Of a DNA stretch of 64,000 nt, positions 1-8,801 are shown one piece after another. How positions within the stretch are numbered: position 1 is the first letter of the stretch; the number at the start of each line of letters is the position of its first letter. Source of the DNA: Corynebacterium renale (GTDB taxonomy: Bacteria > Actinomycetota > Actinomycetes > Mycobacteriales > Mycobacteriaceae). The notes beneath the pieces are model-generated. The model searched no databases, had not been told where the DNA came from, and was given only the letters and a program-made list of their open reading frames with translations. The position numbers were made by a program, and so were the translations under genes. The DNA lies in the NCBI RefSeq assembly GCF_002563965.1, contig NZ_PDJF01000001.1, positions 1,054,001 to 1,118,000 on the forward strand, in the 5' to 3' direction.

Positions 1-1164
1 GCTGACCTCGCTGAACAGGCTATCAACGAACGCCACGCCTCACGCCTGTGGGGCATCCCGCGCACGAATCTCGCCGTCATCGCCTGGCCGCCGACCAGCC
101 GCGAAACACTGTTCGTGCGCTGGCACTACTGGTGGCAGGCGCATTACATCGACTGCCAGCTCGACGCCTACTCCCGGCGGGCCACCAAGAGGCGCCGCCA
201 CCGCCTGCACGACACACTCAAGGGCATGCGGATCCGCAACCTCGGCCCGTTGACAAAGAACAAGTATTACGACGACAAAGCCTGGCTTGCACTCGCCCTC
301 GGGCGCGCGACCGGCATGCCGAAGCTGAAGAAACCGCGCAGCGCCCACCGGCTCGAAGAGAACATCCTCGACGGCGTAGATTCCCTGACCGGCGTGCTGC
401 CCTGGCGGGAGGGCGAAACGTTCTACAACGTGCCATCCAACGGGCCGGGTGCCATCCTTTTCGCCCGCACTGGCCGGCTTAACGACGCCATCCGGATCAC
501 AGACTGGATTCTGGACAACCTCATCAACGATGACGGCCTCGTCATGGACGGCCTGCGCATGCGCATGCACGGCCCCGAAATCGTGCGTGACCTGCACCCA
601 TACTGCCAGGGTGTGACCCTGGGCGCGTGCCTAGAGATCGCACTACACCTGCGTGAGCAGGCAGGGCTACACACCAGCGAGGAGATCGAAGACTACGCCG
701 ACGCTGAACGGGCACACGATTCCATGAAATATATCGTGGCCATCCGCAGCATCGTCGAGGCAGTGGCCAGCTACATGGCTAACGCGCACGGTGTCATCGA
801 CTGGGATACGGGGCAGGGTGACGGAGGCCTGTTCAAGGGGATCCTGGTGCGCTACCTTGCCGACGTTGCCGTCCGGCTTCCCGACGACTCGCCGGCGAAC
901 CGGGCGACGCGTCGATTAGCAACTCGCCTTGTGGTGCAGTCCGCTGAGAGCGTCTGGAACCACCGACTCGAGGTAGATGGGCTTCCCGTTTTCTCTACAG
1001 ACTGGACCAAAGACGCACGTCTGCCCCACAATTACGGGCTCGGACCCCGGTCACTTGCGGAAACTGCCGGCGTGATCCGCATCGACGAACGCGATCTCTC
1101 CGTACAATTGTCCGGTTGGATGCTTATGGAAGCCGCCGCGAAAGTTACACAAGACCTCCAATAG
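1..1164 (+). CDS. Glycoside hydrolase family 76-like protein (5' partial)
   Basis: The reading frame is open from the first base of the window, so the gene begins upstream; the GTG at 115 is internal. The visible 387 residues resemble GH76 alpha-1,6-mannanase-like proteins of actinobacteria. Aromatic-rich repeats of the alpha/alpha barrel are visible, including YYDDKAWLALAL near visible residue 90, HPYCQGVTLGACLE in the middle and GLFKGILVRYL later. In corynebacteria a gene of this kind sits next to fba, as here. No signal peptide can be judged because the N-terminus is missing. The substrate (alpha-mannan or mannosylated envelope glycan) is inferred from the family. It ends 52 bp before fba. 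Confidence 0.7.
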   Translation, partial: ADLAEQAINERHASRLWGIPRTNLAVIAWPPTSRETLFVRWHYWWQAHYIDCQLDAYSRRATKRRRHRLHDTLKGMRIRNLGPLTKNKYYDDKAWLALALGRATGMPKLKKPRSAHRLEENILDGVDSLTGVLPWREGETFYNVPSNGPGAILFARTGRLNDAIRITDWILDNLINDDGLVMDGLRMRMHGPEIVRDLHPYCQGVTLGACLEIALHLREQAGLHTSEEIEDYADAERAHDSMKYIVAIRSIVEAVASYMANAHGVIDWDTGQGDGGLFKGILVRYLADVAVRLPDDSPANRATRRLATRLVVQSAESVWNHRLEVDGLPVFSTDWTKDARLPHNYGLGPRSLAETAGVIRIDERDLSVQLSGWMLMEAAAKVTQDLQ

Positions 1165-1216
1165 TTTGGCATAATGGTAAGCGCATTTATCCACCTTTCA
1201 TAGGAGGCGTTACCCA

Positions 1217-2251
1217 ATGCCAGTAGCAACCCCGGAAATCTACAACGAGATGCTCGACCGTGCGAAGAAGGGTGGCTTTGCCTACCCTGCAATCAACTGC
1301 ACGTCGTCTGAGACCATCAATGCCGCTCTCCGCGGATTCGCAGAAGCAGAATCCGACGGCATCATCCAGTTCTCCACTGGTGGTGCAGAGTTCGGCTCCG
1401 GACTTTCCGTAAAGAACAAGGTTGCTGGCGCACAGGCTCTTGCAGCGTTCGCACACGAAGCCGCTAAGCACTACGGCATCAACGTGGCACTGCACACTGA
1501 CCACTGCCAGAAGGAAGTTCTCGACGAGTACGTCCGCCCACTAATCGCAATCTCCCAGGAACGCGTTGACCGTGGCGAACTGCCACTGTTCCAGTCCCAC
1601 ATGTGGGACGGCTCCGCAATTCACATCGACGAGAACCTGGAAATCGCCCAGGAACTCCTGGAGAAGGCACGCAAGGCCAACATTATTCTCGAGGTAGAAA
1701 TCGGCGTTGTCGGCGGTGAAGAGGACGGCGTTGAGGCCAAGGCCGGCGCTAACCTGTACACCTCCGAAGAAGACTTCGCAAAGACCATCGACGCCCTGGG
1801 CACCGGTGAAAACGGCCGCTACCTGCTGGCCGCAACCTTCGGCAACGTCCACGGCGTGTACAAGCCAGGCAACGTGAAGCTGCGCCCAGAGGTCCTGGAC
1901 ATGGGCCAGAAGGTTGCAATCGAGAAGCTTGGCCTGGACAAAGATGCGCAGCCATTCGACTTCGTCTTCCACGGTGGCTCCGGCTCCGAGAAGGAGAAGA
2001 TTGAGGAAGCACTGCGTTACGGCGTCATCAAGATGAACGTTGACACCGACACCCAGTACGCATTCACCCGCCCAATCGTCTCCCACATGTTCGAGAACTA
2101 CGACGGCGTCCTCAAGATCGACGGCGAAGTGGGCAACAAGAAGGTCTACGACCCACGCTCCTACATGAAGAAGGCAGAACAGGGCATGGCCGACCGCGTG
2201 GTCGAAGCTTGCCAGGACCTGCACTCCGTAGGAACCTCCGTCTCGAAGTAA
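1217..2251 (+). CDS. fba: Class II fructose-bisphosphate aldolase
   Basis: This zinc-dependent enzyme cleaves fructose 1,6-bisphosphate to DHAP and glyceraldehyde 3-phosphate in glycolysis and works in reverse in gluconeogenesis. The 344-residue length is typical for class II. Metal and substrate motifs are present: HTDHCQK around residue 95, EVEIGVVGGEEDG around 155, FGNVHGVYKPGN around 212 and FHGGSGS around 252. The start ATG is preceded by an AGGAGG Shine-Dalgarno 9-10 nt upstream. Codon use is strongly biased, as in a highly expressed gene. A strong hairpin terminator follows directly, so it is probably monocistronic. Confidence 0.98.
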   Translation: MPVATPEIYNEMLDRAKKGGFAYPAINCTSSETINAALRGFAEAESDGIIQFSTGGAEFGSGLSVKNKVAGAQALAAFAHEAAKHYGINVALHTDHCQKEVLDEYVRPLIAISQERVDRGELPLFQSHMWDGSAIHIDENLEIAQELLEKARKANIILEVEIGVVGGEEDGVEAKAGANLYTSEEDFAKTIDALGTGENGRYLLAATFGNVHGVYKPGNVKLRPEVLDMGQKVAIEKLGLDKDAQPFDFVFHGGSGSEKEKIEEALRYGVIKMNVDTDTQYAFTRPIVSHMFENYDGVLKIDGEVGNKKVYDPRSYMKKAEQGMADRVVEACQDLHSVGTSVSK

Positions 2252-2266
2252 AACTTCGCAGACTAC

Positions 2267-2296
2267 TGGGCCAGGGGCAACCCTGGCCCATTTTTT
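2267..2296 (+). terminator. Rho-independent terminator of fba
   Basis: A perfect 10-bp GC-rich stem (TGGGCCAGGG with its complement) with a GCAA loop is followed by a run of T, starting 16 bp after the fba stop codon. Confidence 0.95.
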
Positions 2297-2315
2297 GTGC
2301 ACTAGAGTAGTGCGA

Positions 2316-2972
2316 GTGACTCACCAGGAACCACAACTACCCAGCTTCATGAAAAACCCCGACCGCACAGACAAACTCCTGTGGGCCGGGCTGATCGGCA
2401 TGATGCTCTTCTCGTTCGCGCTCATCCCGCTGCGCGTCTGGCTGATTAACAACCCAGGCTGGTACGCGCTACTCGTCGGACGCTACACGTCCTCGATCGT
2501 GCTGGGTGCCCGGGGATTCAGCCCGTGGATGCTGCTGCTCACAGCCGTGGGGGCGGTGAAGTTCCTGCCCATCTACTACGCGCTGGGCCGCAAGTGGGGT
2601 GTGGAATTCGCGGACTTTGCTACACAGTCCACCCCGCGGATTAACCGGTGGATGATGAAGTACATGCGCGGTGACGTCCGCCCCATGAACCGGATCGCCG
2701 CCGCGGTCACGCCGTTCACGTACCTGCCGTTTATGTACATTTCCTCGAACATCACGGTGCTCATGATGGCGATCGCTAAGGTCCGCCTCTGGTTTGTGAT
2801 GCTGCTCAACGTGCTCGGGGTGTTGGCGGTGAACTCCGTCATGTTCTACCTGGGCGGCCGGTATGGTGAGCAGGTGCTCAACGTCATTGAGGTGATCAAT
2901 AAGTACGCCCTGTGGATTACGGTGGCGCTGGTGGTGTTCGTGGTGTGGAAGGCGATGCGGCAGGCCAAGTAG
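2316..2972 (+). CDS. DedA/VTT-like integral membrane protein
   Basis: A 218-residue polytopic membrane protein follows fba, in the position of a conserved membrane protein in other corynebacteria. I see about four to five hydrophobic segments and a central amphipathic stretch with conserved Arg/Pro (PRINRW, FTYLPFMYISSN), like the re-entrant region of SNARE-associated/DedA (VTT) proteins. It may be a lipid flippase-related or proton-dependent transporter, but that is inference. I prefer the GTG at 2316 because a TAGAGT -10 box ends 7 nt before it (leaderless); the frame is open further upstream, but there it overlaps the fba terminator. Confidence 0.72.
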   Translation: MTHQEPQLPSFMKNPDRTDKLLWAGLIGMMLFSFALIPLRVWLINNPGWYALLVGRYTSSIVLGARGFSPWMLLLTAVGAVKFLPIYYALGRKWGVEFADFATQSTPRINRWMMKYMRGDVRPMNRIAAAVTPFTYLPFMYISSNITVLMMAIAKVRLWFVMLLNVLGVLAVNSVMFYLGGRYGEQVLNVIEVINKYALWITVALVVFVVWKAMRQAK

Positions 2973-3016
2973 CCGGTCCTGCTCGCGGTGCAGGCCGGCG
3001 GGGTGGCGCGTGGGGT

Positions 3017-3976
3017 TTAGGCGCGCTGCCAGGTGGCGTTGGGGCCGTCTTTGTCCAGGTAGCCCCAGTGGGTTCCTTCGCGGTGGTCGTCGTTGACCCC
3101 GTTGTGGAAGGCGCACGCCATGATCAGGTTGTCGAGGTCGGTGCGCCCACCCTCGGAGAAGGGTTGTATGTGGTGGACTTGGCAGTCGTCGGCTGGGGTA
3201 TTGCAGCCGGGCCAGGGGCACACGGGGTCGTTGATCATGGCCATGAGCCGTTGTTTCGGGTTCGCGAACCGTTGCGTTTGGCCGGCGTTAATGATTCCTT
3301 TCATCGGGTGCCACAGGAGGCCGCGGAAGAAGGTGCCCACGGCGCGTTGCAGGTATTCGGTCCCGGTGAGGGTGACTCCGTTGGTGCATTGGAGTGTGAC
3401 GTCTTCGGGGTTGTCGTATTTGAGTTTCCACAGGTCGTCGATGGGGACGATAATGTTGGTGATCACCCCGAATTTGGTGGCACCGTCGCGGAAGACGTTT
3501 TCGGCGTCGTCGAGAGTTTTGATCTGCGCCCCGAGCGAGGCGATAAGGTCCGCCGAACCTTGGATTGATAGGGTCCACGATTTGCCCTTGGGCCGTTGCA
3601 TGTAGACCCCGTCCTTGCGGGTGCGTGGCGGATACCATTCGCGCAGACGGGCGAGCGCTACGCTGCGGATTTCGGTGGGCCCGCCGTCGAGGGCGCACAG
3701 TTCGACGACGAGTTTCCACGTGTCGGCCACCGATTGAGTGCGCTTGGAATACGTCACGACGGCAAGCAGCCCATCGAGGCTCAAGCCGGTGCGTTGGGCG
3801 CGTCGTTGCTGTGCTGTGTAGCGAGTGCGTCCGTAGAAGAGTGCGAAGGCGTCGTGAAGCGCCTGTGCGTGGTCGCGTGTGGCACCCATGGCCACGAGTT
3901 GTTCTAGTGTGAAGCCCCCGGATTCGCGTATTAATGCGATCCCTCCCCGAGTAGCTTGCAAATAGGTTGTAAGCAT
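3017..3976 (-). CDS. HNH endonuclease domain protein (DUF222/13E12-like)
   Basis: This 319-residue protein has an alpha-helical N-terminal region and a C-terminal HNH nuclease fold. The HNH core is visible as CPWPGCNTP, then CQVHHIQPFSEGG, then DNLIMACAFHN, giving the paired Cys, the HH catalytic pair and the final HN. Such proteins are abundant in actinobacteria as the 13E12 repeat family and their role is unclear. The start is the ATG at 3976: a TATGCT -10 lies 8 nt upstream, and the frame further upstream runs into the divergent transporter gene. A longer, more distant paralogue lies at 32316-33563. Confidence 0.85.
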   Translation of the reverse strand: MLTTYLQATRGGIALIRESGGFTLEQLVAMGATRDHAQALHDAFALFYGRTRYTAQQRRAQRTGLSLDGLLAVVTYSKRTQSVADTWKLVVELCALDGGPTEIRSVALARLREWYPPRTRKDGVYMQRPKGKSWTLSIQGSADLIASLGAQIKTLDDAENVFRDGATKFGVITNIIVPIDDLWKLKYDNPEDVTLQCTNGVTLTGTEYLQRAVGTFFRGLLWHPMKGIINAGQTQRFANPKQRLMAMINDPVCPWPGCNTPADDCQVHHIQPFSEGGRTDLDNLIMACAFHNGVNDDHREGTHWGYLDKDGPNATWQRA

Positions 3977-3984
3977 ACCCCCGA

Positions 3985-4012
3985 AGCATACATATTTTTT
4001 GCCAACTATGCT
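3985..4012. promoter_or_regulatory. Face-to-face divergent leaderless promoters
   Basis: The minus-strand -10 (TATGCT at 3990-3985) drives the HNH gene and the plus-strand -10 (TATGCT at 4007-4012) drives the FUSC gene. The two hexamers are identical and form an inverted repeat 16 bp apart, so each lies roughly where the other promoter's -35 contact would be. Both -10 boxes end 8 nt before their start codons. Mutually exclusive firing is an inference. Confidence 0.6.
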
Positions 4013-4020
4013 TGGTTGCC

Positions 4021-5196
4021 ATGCCTGCAGTGAAGTTAAGCACCCGCGATCGTCTGAAAATCGTGGATAAGTCTTTCCATTCGCGCCTGCGCAGGGTACG
4101 CAAGCGCCTGTGGCCGATCGTGCAGTCGGCGCTGGCCGCGACGATCGCATACTGGGTGGCAGTCCACGTGGCCGGCCACCCGTACCCGTTTTTCGCCCCG
4201 ATTTCCGCGGTGATCATCCTCGGGTTGACCGGCGGCGAGCGCATGAAGCGCGCGCTCGAGATGTCGCTGGGCTGCGTCCTGGGTGTGGGGTTGGCGGATC
4301 TGGTTATCCCTCTGCTGGGCCCCGGGGTGTGGCAGCTTGGGGTGGCGGTGGGGATTGCGCTGGTCGTGGCCTCGTTTCTTAGCGCTTCGCCGCTGGTGAA
4401 TAACCAGATGGCGATCGGTTCGATCCTCATTTCGGTCACGGTGCCGATCGCCGGCGCTCCCACCGCGCCCGGCGGCCCGGACCGCATGGTCGACGCCATC
4501 ATCGGCTCCATAACAGGCCTGGTGGTGATTGCTTTCTTGCCGTCCTCACCACTTGCCGCGGGCAGGCAGGAACTGTCGAAGGTGCTCACGATTGCGTCTT
4601 CAGTGCTTGGCGACGTCGCCAAGGCCCTCAAAGACGGGGACGAAAAAACCCTCGCCGCCGCGCTCAATGCCGTCCGGGATACCCAGGGCGATATTGACAA
4701 AATGTTGGACGCCGCGAAGATCGGCAAGGAATCCACCACCCTTTCGCCACTGTTGTGGGCGTCGCGGCGGCGGGTGCGCATCCTGGAACGCATCGTCATG
4801 CCCCTGGACAACTGCGTGCGCAACTGCCGCGTGCTGGCGCGCCGGGCGGTCACGCTCACGGAGGACGACGACGAGGTTTCGCCGACGCAGATCGAACTCA
4901 TCGACGAACTCTCCGACATCACGCTCGCCCTATCCGAGGTCTACGAGGCAAAACCCGAGGTCTCCGAGGCGACGCAAATCCCGCTGATCGTAAACCAGCT
5001 GCGCGCGCTGGGGGCGCGGACAGGGATGGAGGTCGCTGAAGGGCGTGTTCTATCCGCGTACGCGCTGTTGGCACAGACACGGTCGATCATCGTAGACCTG
5101 CTGCAAGTATGCGGCATGTCCCGTGAATCCGCGTTGGCGGTACTGGAGCCGACTTCGTCTACTCCAGCGTATCCTCCAGAGATTTACGACGACTAG
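4021..5196 (+). CDS. FUSC-family (aromatic acid exporter-like) membrane protein
   Basis: This 391-residue protein has an N-terminal membrane domain of about five to six hydrophobic helices (roughly residues 30-180) with the HPYPFFAPISAVI stretch typical of FUSC/YccS/ArAE-type pumps. A long soluble alpha-helical C-terminal half follows, with a predicted coiled region (DTQGDIDKMLDAAKIG onward) and RRRVRILERIV. The family exports aromatic acids or unidentified small molecules; the substrate here is unknown. The ATG at 4021 is chosen because the -10 box TATGCT sits 8 nt upstream; a GTG three codons earlier overlaps that box. Confidence 0.75.
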   Translation: MPAVKLSTRDRLKIVDKSFHSRLRRVRKRLWPIVQSALAATIAYWVAVHVAGHPYPFFAPISAVIILGLTGGERMKRALEMSLGCVLGVGLADLVIPLLGPGVWQLGVAVGIALVVASFLSASPLVNNQMAIGSILISVTVPIAGAPTAPGGPDRMVDAIIGSITGLVVIAFLPSSPLAAGRQELSKVLTIASSVLGDVAKALKDGDEKTLAAALNAVRDTQGDIDKMLDAAKIGKESTTLSPLLWASRRRVRILERIVMPLDNCVRNCRVLARRAVTLTEDDDEVSPTQIELIDELSDITLALSEVYEAKPEVSEATQIPLIVNQLRALGARTGMEVAEGRVLSAYALLAQTRSIIVDLLQVCGMSRESALAVLEPTSSTPAYPPEIYDD

Positions 5197-5209
5197 CTAT
5201 GCGCCCGCT

Positions 5210-5977
5210 TCAGGGCCGTACGATTTGCAGGTCACGCAGGTGCCGGTAGAACGTAGCGCGCGTGACCGGGCGCGGGTGGGTGACTCCGTCGACGGTGACC
5301 ATGATGTTTTCGCCGCCGACTTGCACGGCGCGCCCGGTTTCTACGCGCGGTGAGCGGAAGAGGCCGCGGGTGCGGCCGGAGGCGTCGAGAAGCGTGACGG
5401 CGGCGATGCCGGGGGCGTCGGTTTGGGGGACGAGTCGGGCGCCGTAGTCGCGGTCGCCGCGCAGGATGGGGGTGTCGTCGACGATAATCTCGCCGGCATC
5501 CAGCGCAATCACCGCGGAGCCGGCCACTGCGATTGAGCGGTCGTTGCGGATCAGGGGTACCGGGTTGACGGTCCCGTAGTGGGCCAACGCCACCGCTCCG
5601 ACGGGGATTGCCCAGTTCACGGAGGCCGGCGATTCTTCCACGGGCACGTAGCCGACCTCGACCCACAGGCTGTCGCGGCGCATGAGGCGCGTTATCACGG
5701 CGGACAGCGCGGCGTCCGTTCCCGCGACGACCACACGCAGCGGTTCTGCCAGGTAGGGCGCCTGTGGGGCGGGGCCGGGGGTGCTGAGATGGGCGACGTC
5801 GGGCTGCGCCGCGATTTCGTCCAAGGTGGGGGTGGGGTCTTCCGGCAGGTGGGCGTCGCAAAGCACATCTAGCCTGCGCAGATCCTTCCTGGTGGGCACC
5901 TCGGGGAGGTCGAGTGTTTCCCCGAACGGTTCGAACTGGTGGGAACGGGGGCCACAGCGCAGGAAGAGAATGGTCAT
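5210..5977 (-). CDS. Conserved hypothetical protein next to purA
   Basis: This is a 255-residue soluble protein of unknown function, with a gene of this kind divergently placed to purA in corynebacteria. No membrane segments or signal peptide are seen. The C-terminal half is beta-rich (VGAVALAHYG, VIALDAGEIIVDDTP, GGENIMVTVDG), somewhat like the beta-sandwich half of diacylglycerol or NAD kinases, but I see no GGDGT-type kinase loop. I therefore assign no activity. The start ATG lies 8 nt after a TATAGT box. It ends 13 bp from the convergent FUSC stop. Confidence 0.7.
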   Translation of the reverse strand: MTILFLRCGPRSHQFEPFGETLDLPEVPTRKDLRRLDVLCDAHLPEDPTPTLDEIAAQPDVAHLSTPGPAPQAPYLAEPLRVVVAGTDAALSAVITRLMRRDSLWVEVGYVPVEESPASVNWAIPVGAVALAHYGTVNPVPLIRNDRSIAVAGSAVIALDAGEIIVDDTPILRGDRDYGARLVPQTDAPGIAAVTLLDASGRTRGLFRSPRVETGRAVQVGGENIMVTVDGVTHPRPVTRATFYRHLRDLQIVRP

Positions 5978-5982
5978 GTGGG

Positions 5983-5991
5983 TAGACTATA
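5983..5991. promoter_or_regulatory. Overlapping divergent -10 boxes (purA / hypothetical)
   Basis: The nonamer TAGACTATA holds a plus-strand TAGACT (5983-5988) and a minus-strand TATAGT (5991-5986). The plus box would give purA a leader of about 30 nt with a Shine-Dalgarno; the minus box gives a leaderless transcript for the hypothetical gene. They share three bases, so RNA polymerase should not occupy both at once. Confidence 0.6.
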
Positions 5992-6024
5992 GCGAGCAAG
6001 CGCCACATGAAGGAAAGGATTCCA

Positions 6025-7314
6025 ATGGCTGCAATCGTGATCGTGGGCGCCCAGTGGGGCGACGAGGGTAAAGGTAAGGCCACCGACATTCTCGGCGGGC
6101 ACGTTGACTTCGTGGTGAAGCCAAACGGCGGTAATAATGCGGGCCACACCGTGGTCGTCGGCGGTGAAAAGTATGAGCTCAAGCTGCTGCCCGCAGGTGT
6201 TTTGAGCGAAAACGCGACCCCGGTTTTGGGCAACGGTGTTGTCATTAACCTGGAGGCGCTTTTCGACGAAATCGATGGCCTCGAAGCACGCGGAGCCAAC
6301 GCCTCCCGCCTGCGCATTTCCGCGAACGCCCACCTGGTTGCCCCGTACCACCAGGTGCTCGACCGCGTCCAGGAACGCTTCCTGGGCAAGCGCGCGATCG
6401 GCACCACCGGCCGTGGCATTGGCCCGACCTACGCCGATAAGGTTTCCCGCATTGGTATCCGCGTCCAGGACGTCTTCGACGAGTCGATCCTGCGCCAGAA
6501 GATTGAATCCGCGCTGGACATCAAGAACCAGACCCTGGTCAAGATGTACAACCGCAAGGCAATCGTCGCCGAGGAAATCGTCCAGTACTTCCTGAGCTAC
6601 CGCGACCGCCTGGAACCCATGGTCATCGACGCAGAACGCCTGCTCAACGAAGGCCTCGACGCCGGCAAGACCATCCTCATGGAAGGCGGCCAGGCCACCA
6701 TGCTGGACGTCGACCACGGCACCTACCCATTCGTGACCTCCTCCAACCCGACCGCCGGCGGCGCTTGCGTCGGTTCCGGTGTTGGCCCGACCAAGATCAC
6801 CAGCTCCCTGGGCATCATCAAGGCGTACACCACCCGCGTGGGCGCTGGCCCGTTCCCCACTGAGCTTTTCGACGAGTGGGGCGAGCACCTGCGCAACACC
6901 GGTGGAGAATTCGGCGTCAACACTGGCCGCCCACGCCGCTGCGGCTGGTACGACTCCGTGGTGGCCCGCTACGCTTCCCGCGTCAACGGCTTCACCGACC
7001 TGTTCGTGACCAAGCTGGACGTGCTTACCGGCATCGGCGACATCCCCATCTGCGTGGCCTACGACGTCGACGGCAAGCGCTTCGACGAAATGCCCATGAC
7101 CCAGTCCGACTTCCACCACGCGAAGCCCATCTACGAAACCATGCCGGCCTGGGACGAGGACATCTCCGACTGCCGCACCTTCGACGAACTCCCCGAGAAG
7201 GCACAGAATTACCTGCGCCGCCTCGAGGAACTATCCGGCTGCCGCATCTCCTACGTGGGTGTCGGCCCAGGCCGCGACCAGACGATCGTCCTGCACGACG
7301 TCCTCGAATCCTAG
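6025..7314 (+). CDS. purA: Adenylosuccinate synthetase
   Basis: PurA joins IMP and aspartate using GTP to form adenylosuccinate, the committed step to AMP. The 429-residue length is normal. The GTP loop GDEGKGK is at residues 12-18, and the [15 protein letters not shown] segment, the GIGPTYADK loop and the GVGPGRDQ C-terminal motif are all present. The start is ATG 6025 because AAGGAAAGGA is correctly spaced before it; the ATG at 6007 would lie upstream of that ribosome-binding site. Its TAG stop overlaps the convergent amidohydrolase stop in a CTAG tetramer. Confidence 0.97.
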   Translation: MAAIVIVGAQWGDEGKGKATDILGGHVDFVVKPNGGNNAGHTVVVGGEKYELKLLPAGVLSENATPVLGNGVVINLEALFDEIDGLEARGANASRLRISANAHLVAPYHQVLDRVQERFLGKRAIGTTGRGIGPTYADKVSRIGIRVQDVFDESILRQKIESALDIKNQTLVKMYNRKAIVAEEIVQYFLSYRDRLEPMVIDAERLLNEGLDAGKTILMEGGQATMLDVDHGTYPFVTSSNPTAGGACVGSGVGPTKITSSLGIIKAYTTRVGAGPFPTELFDEWGEHLRNTGGEFGVNTGRPRRCGWYDSVVARYASRVNGFTDLFVTKLDVLTGIGDIPICVAYDVDGKRFDEMPMTQSDFHHAKPIYETMPAWDEDISDCRTFDELPEKAQNYLRRLEELSGCRISYVGVGPGRDQTIVLHDVLES

Positions 7315-8489
7315 GGGATTAGCCACGCGCCGGCCGCGGCGAGGATAGCTTCCGAACCGCGGTCCAACGTGGGCTGCATATCGGGGGCAAACGCGGGGTT
7401 GTGGTTTCCCGGAGCGTTCTCGGGGGCGGCGAAACCACCCAAACCCCAGTAGAAATAGGGCACGCCAAGCGCCCGGGGGATCACAGAGAAGTCTTCAGAA
7501 GCCTGCGCGCCCTCAAACGGAACCGCCTGCTCGCCGAACGTGGCACGGAAAGCGTCCATGACCTTGCCGGCTGCCTGGGGGTCATTGTCGGTGAGCGGGT
7601 AGAAGTTCGAGTATTCGAACGTGGGCTCCGGCGCGCCGGCGGCCGCAGCCTCGGAGCGCGCGATCCGTTCGATGGACTCTGTGAGGTGCTGGGCTACGGA
7701 CTCGTCGAAAGCGCGGATATTAATCTGCAGCGTCGCCGAATCGGGGATGATGTTCGCGCTCGTCCCCGCCTGCACAGAACCTACCGTGACCACGCCAAAC
7801 GTTCCAGGTGCCAGTTCGCGGGCGACGATCGTCTGCAGGCGCATAACCGTCGAGGACGCAATCACCACCGGGTCCACCGCAAGGTGCGGCATCGAACCGT
7901 GCCCGCCCTTGCCCTGGATCCGTACGGTGATGTTCTTCGCAGTGGACAGGAAAGGCCCAGGGACACCGCCCACGCAACCGCCCGGCAGGCCGGTGAGGAC
8001 GTGCTGCGCTAAGGCGACGTCGGGGGTGGGGATGAGGTCGGCGAGGCCGTCGTCAAGCATGGACTGCGCGCCGGCCGCAATTTCTTCGCCGGGCTGGAAC
8101 AGGGCAATGAACGTGCCCGACCACGCGTCCGTGCAGGTGGCTAGGGTTTCCGTGGCGCCGAGCAGGGCGGTCGTGTGGACGTCGTGGCCGCATGAATGCA
8201 TACGGCCCAGCTCGGGGTCGGCGGCGTAGGTCTTGCCGGATTCCTCCGCCATGGGCAGGGCGTCGAAGTCGGCGCGCACCAGCACCGTCGGCCCCTCCCC
8301 GTTGCGCACGACCGCTACGACGCCACCCCCGCATTCCTGCGGCTCCAGGCCCATGCGCATCAGCTCTTTGGAGATGCGGGCGCGGGTCTGCACCTCCTGC
8401 ATGGACAGCTCCGGGTGCTGGTGGAACCAGACGTACAGTTCCTCGCGGGCTTCGCGGGTGGTAGCTAAGTGTTCAAACAGTTCATCCAT
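7311..8489 (-). CDS. M20 family amidohydrolase (copy 1)
   Basis: This 392-residue cytosolic metallo-amidohydrolase belongs to the IAA-amino acid hydrolase/hippuricase branch of M20. The signature SCGHDVHT near residue 100, the GEEIAAGA motif and the dimerisation insert starting [13 protein letters not shown] are present. The likely reaction is removal of an acyl group from an N-acyl amino acid or a related amide; the substrate is not predictable. The start ATG follows a TACCGT -10 by 7 nt (leaderless). It is a clear tandem paralogue of the gene at 8802-9992; the N-terminal 100 residues are near-collinear, with [16 protein letters not shown] and RADFD shared. Confidence 0.92.
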   Translation of the reverse strand: MDELFEHLATTREAREELYVWFHQHPELSMQEVQTRARISKELMRMGLEPQECGGGVVAVVRNGEGPTVLVRADFDALPMAEESGKTYAADPELGRMHSCGHDVHTTALLGATETLATCTDAWSGTFIALFQPGEEIAAGAQSMLDDGLADLIPTPDVALAQHVLTGLPGGCVGGVPGPFLSTAKNITVRIQGKGGHGSMPHLAVDPVVIASSTVMRLQTIVARELAPGTFGVVTVGSVQAGTSANIIPDSATLQINIRAFDESVAQHLTESIERIARSEAAAAGAPEPTFEYSNFYPLTDNDPQAAGKVMDAFRATFGEQAVPFEGAQASEDFSVIPRALGVPYFYWGLGGFAAPENAPGNHNPAFAPDMQPTLDRGSEAILAAAGAWLIP

Positions 8490-8566
8490 GTACCCTACGG
8501 TACGCCGGTGTCCCGGTACGTGAGCATCCAGGATTGCATCTGCTCATCAAACGTGCAGCTGAGATC

Positions 8567-8761
8567 CTATTCTGGGTAGCTGGGAGCCGACCGTTTGCGA
8601 TGTTGAAGGCAATCCTCTTCGGTGCGGTAGGAATCGACGATACCCCCGTGCACCGAAGGTTCGGGCTCGGAATCTTGTACGTGAGATATGCCCGCCCCGA
8701 CGGCAGCGCCGACGAGAAAGGTGGCAGCTGCTATGCCGAGGTTTATTTTGTTCTTACCCAT
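8567..8761 (-). CDS. Small membrane-anchored or secreted protein, unknown
   Basis: This is a 64-residue protein between two tandem M20 genes. It has a basic start (MGKNK), one hydrophobic segment (residues 6-23, containing FLVGAAVGAG) and a short polar tail ending with a lone Cys and several charged residues. It could be an N-anchored peptide facing outside or a cleaved small secreted protein. The ATG at 8761 is supported by a TACACT -10 ending 7 nt upstream on the minus strand, which suggests its own leaderless promoter. I do not recognise a family. Confidence 0.55.
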   Translation of the reverse strand: MGKNKINLGIAAATFLVGAAVGAGISHVQDSEPEPSVHGGIVDSYRTEEDCLQHRKRSAPSYPE

Positions 8762-8801
8762 ACCGGGGAGTGTAACGTGCGCCACTTCCCACGTAAAGGG
8801 T

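Noticed and set aside
5974..7119. 381-aa minus frame opposite purA
   Set aside because: Complementary to the purA coding sequence, with composition reflecting codon bias only.
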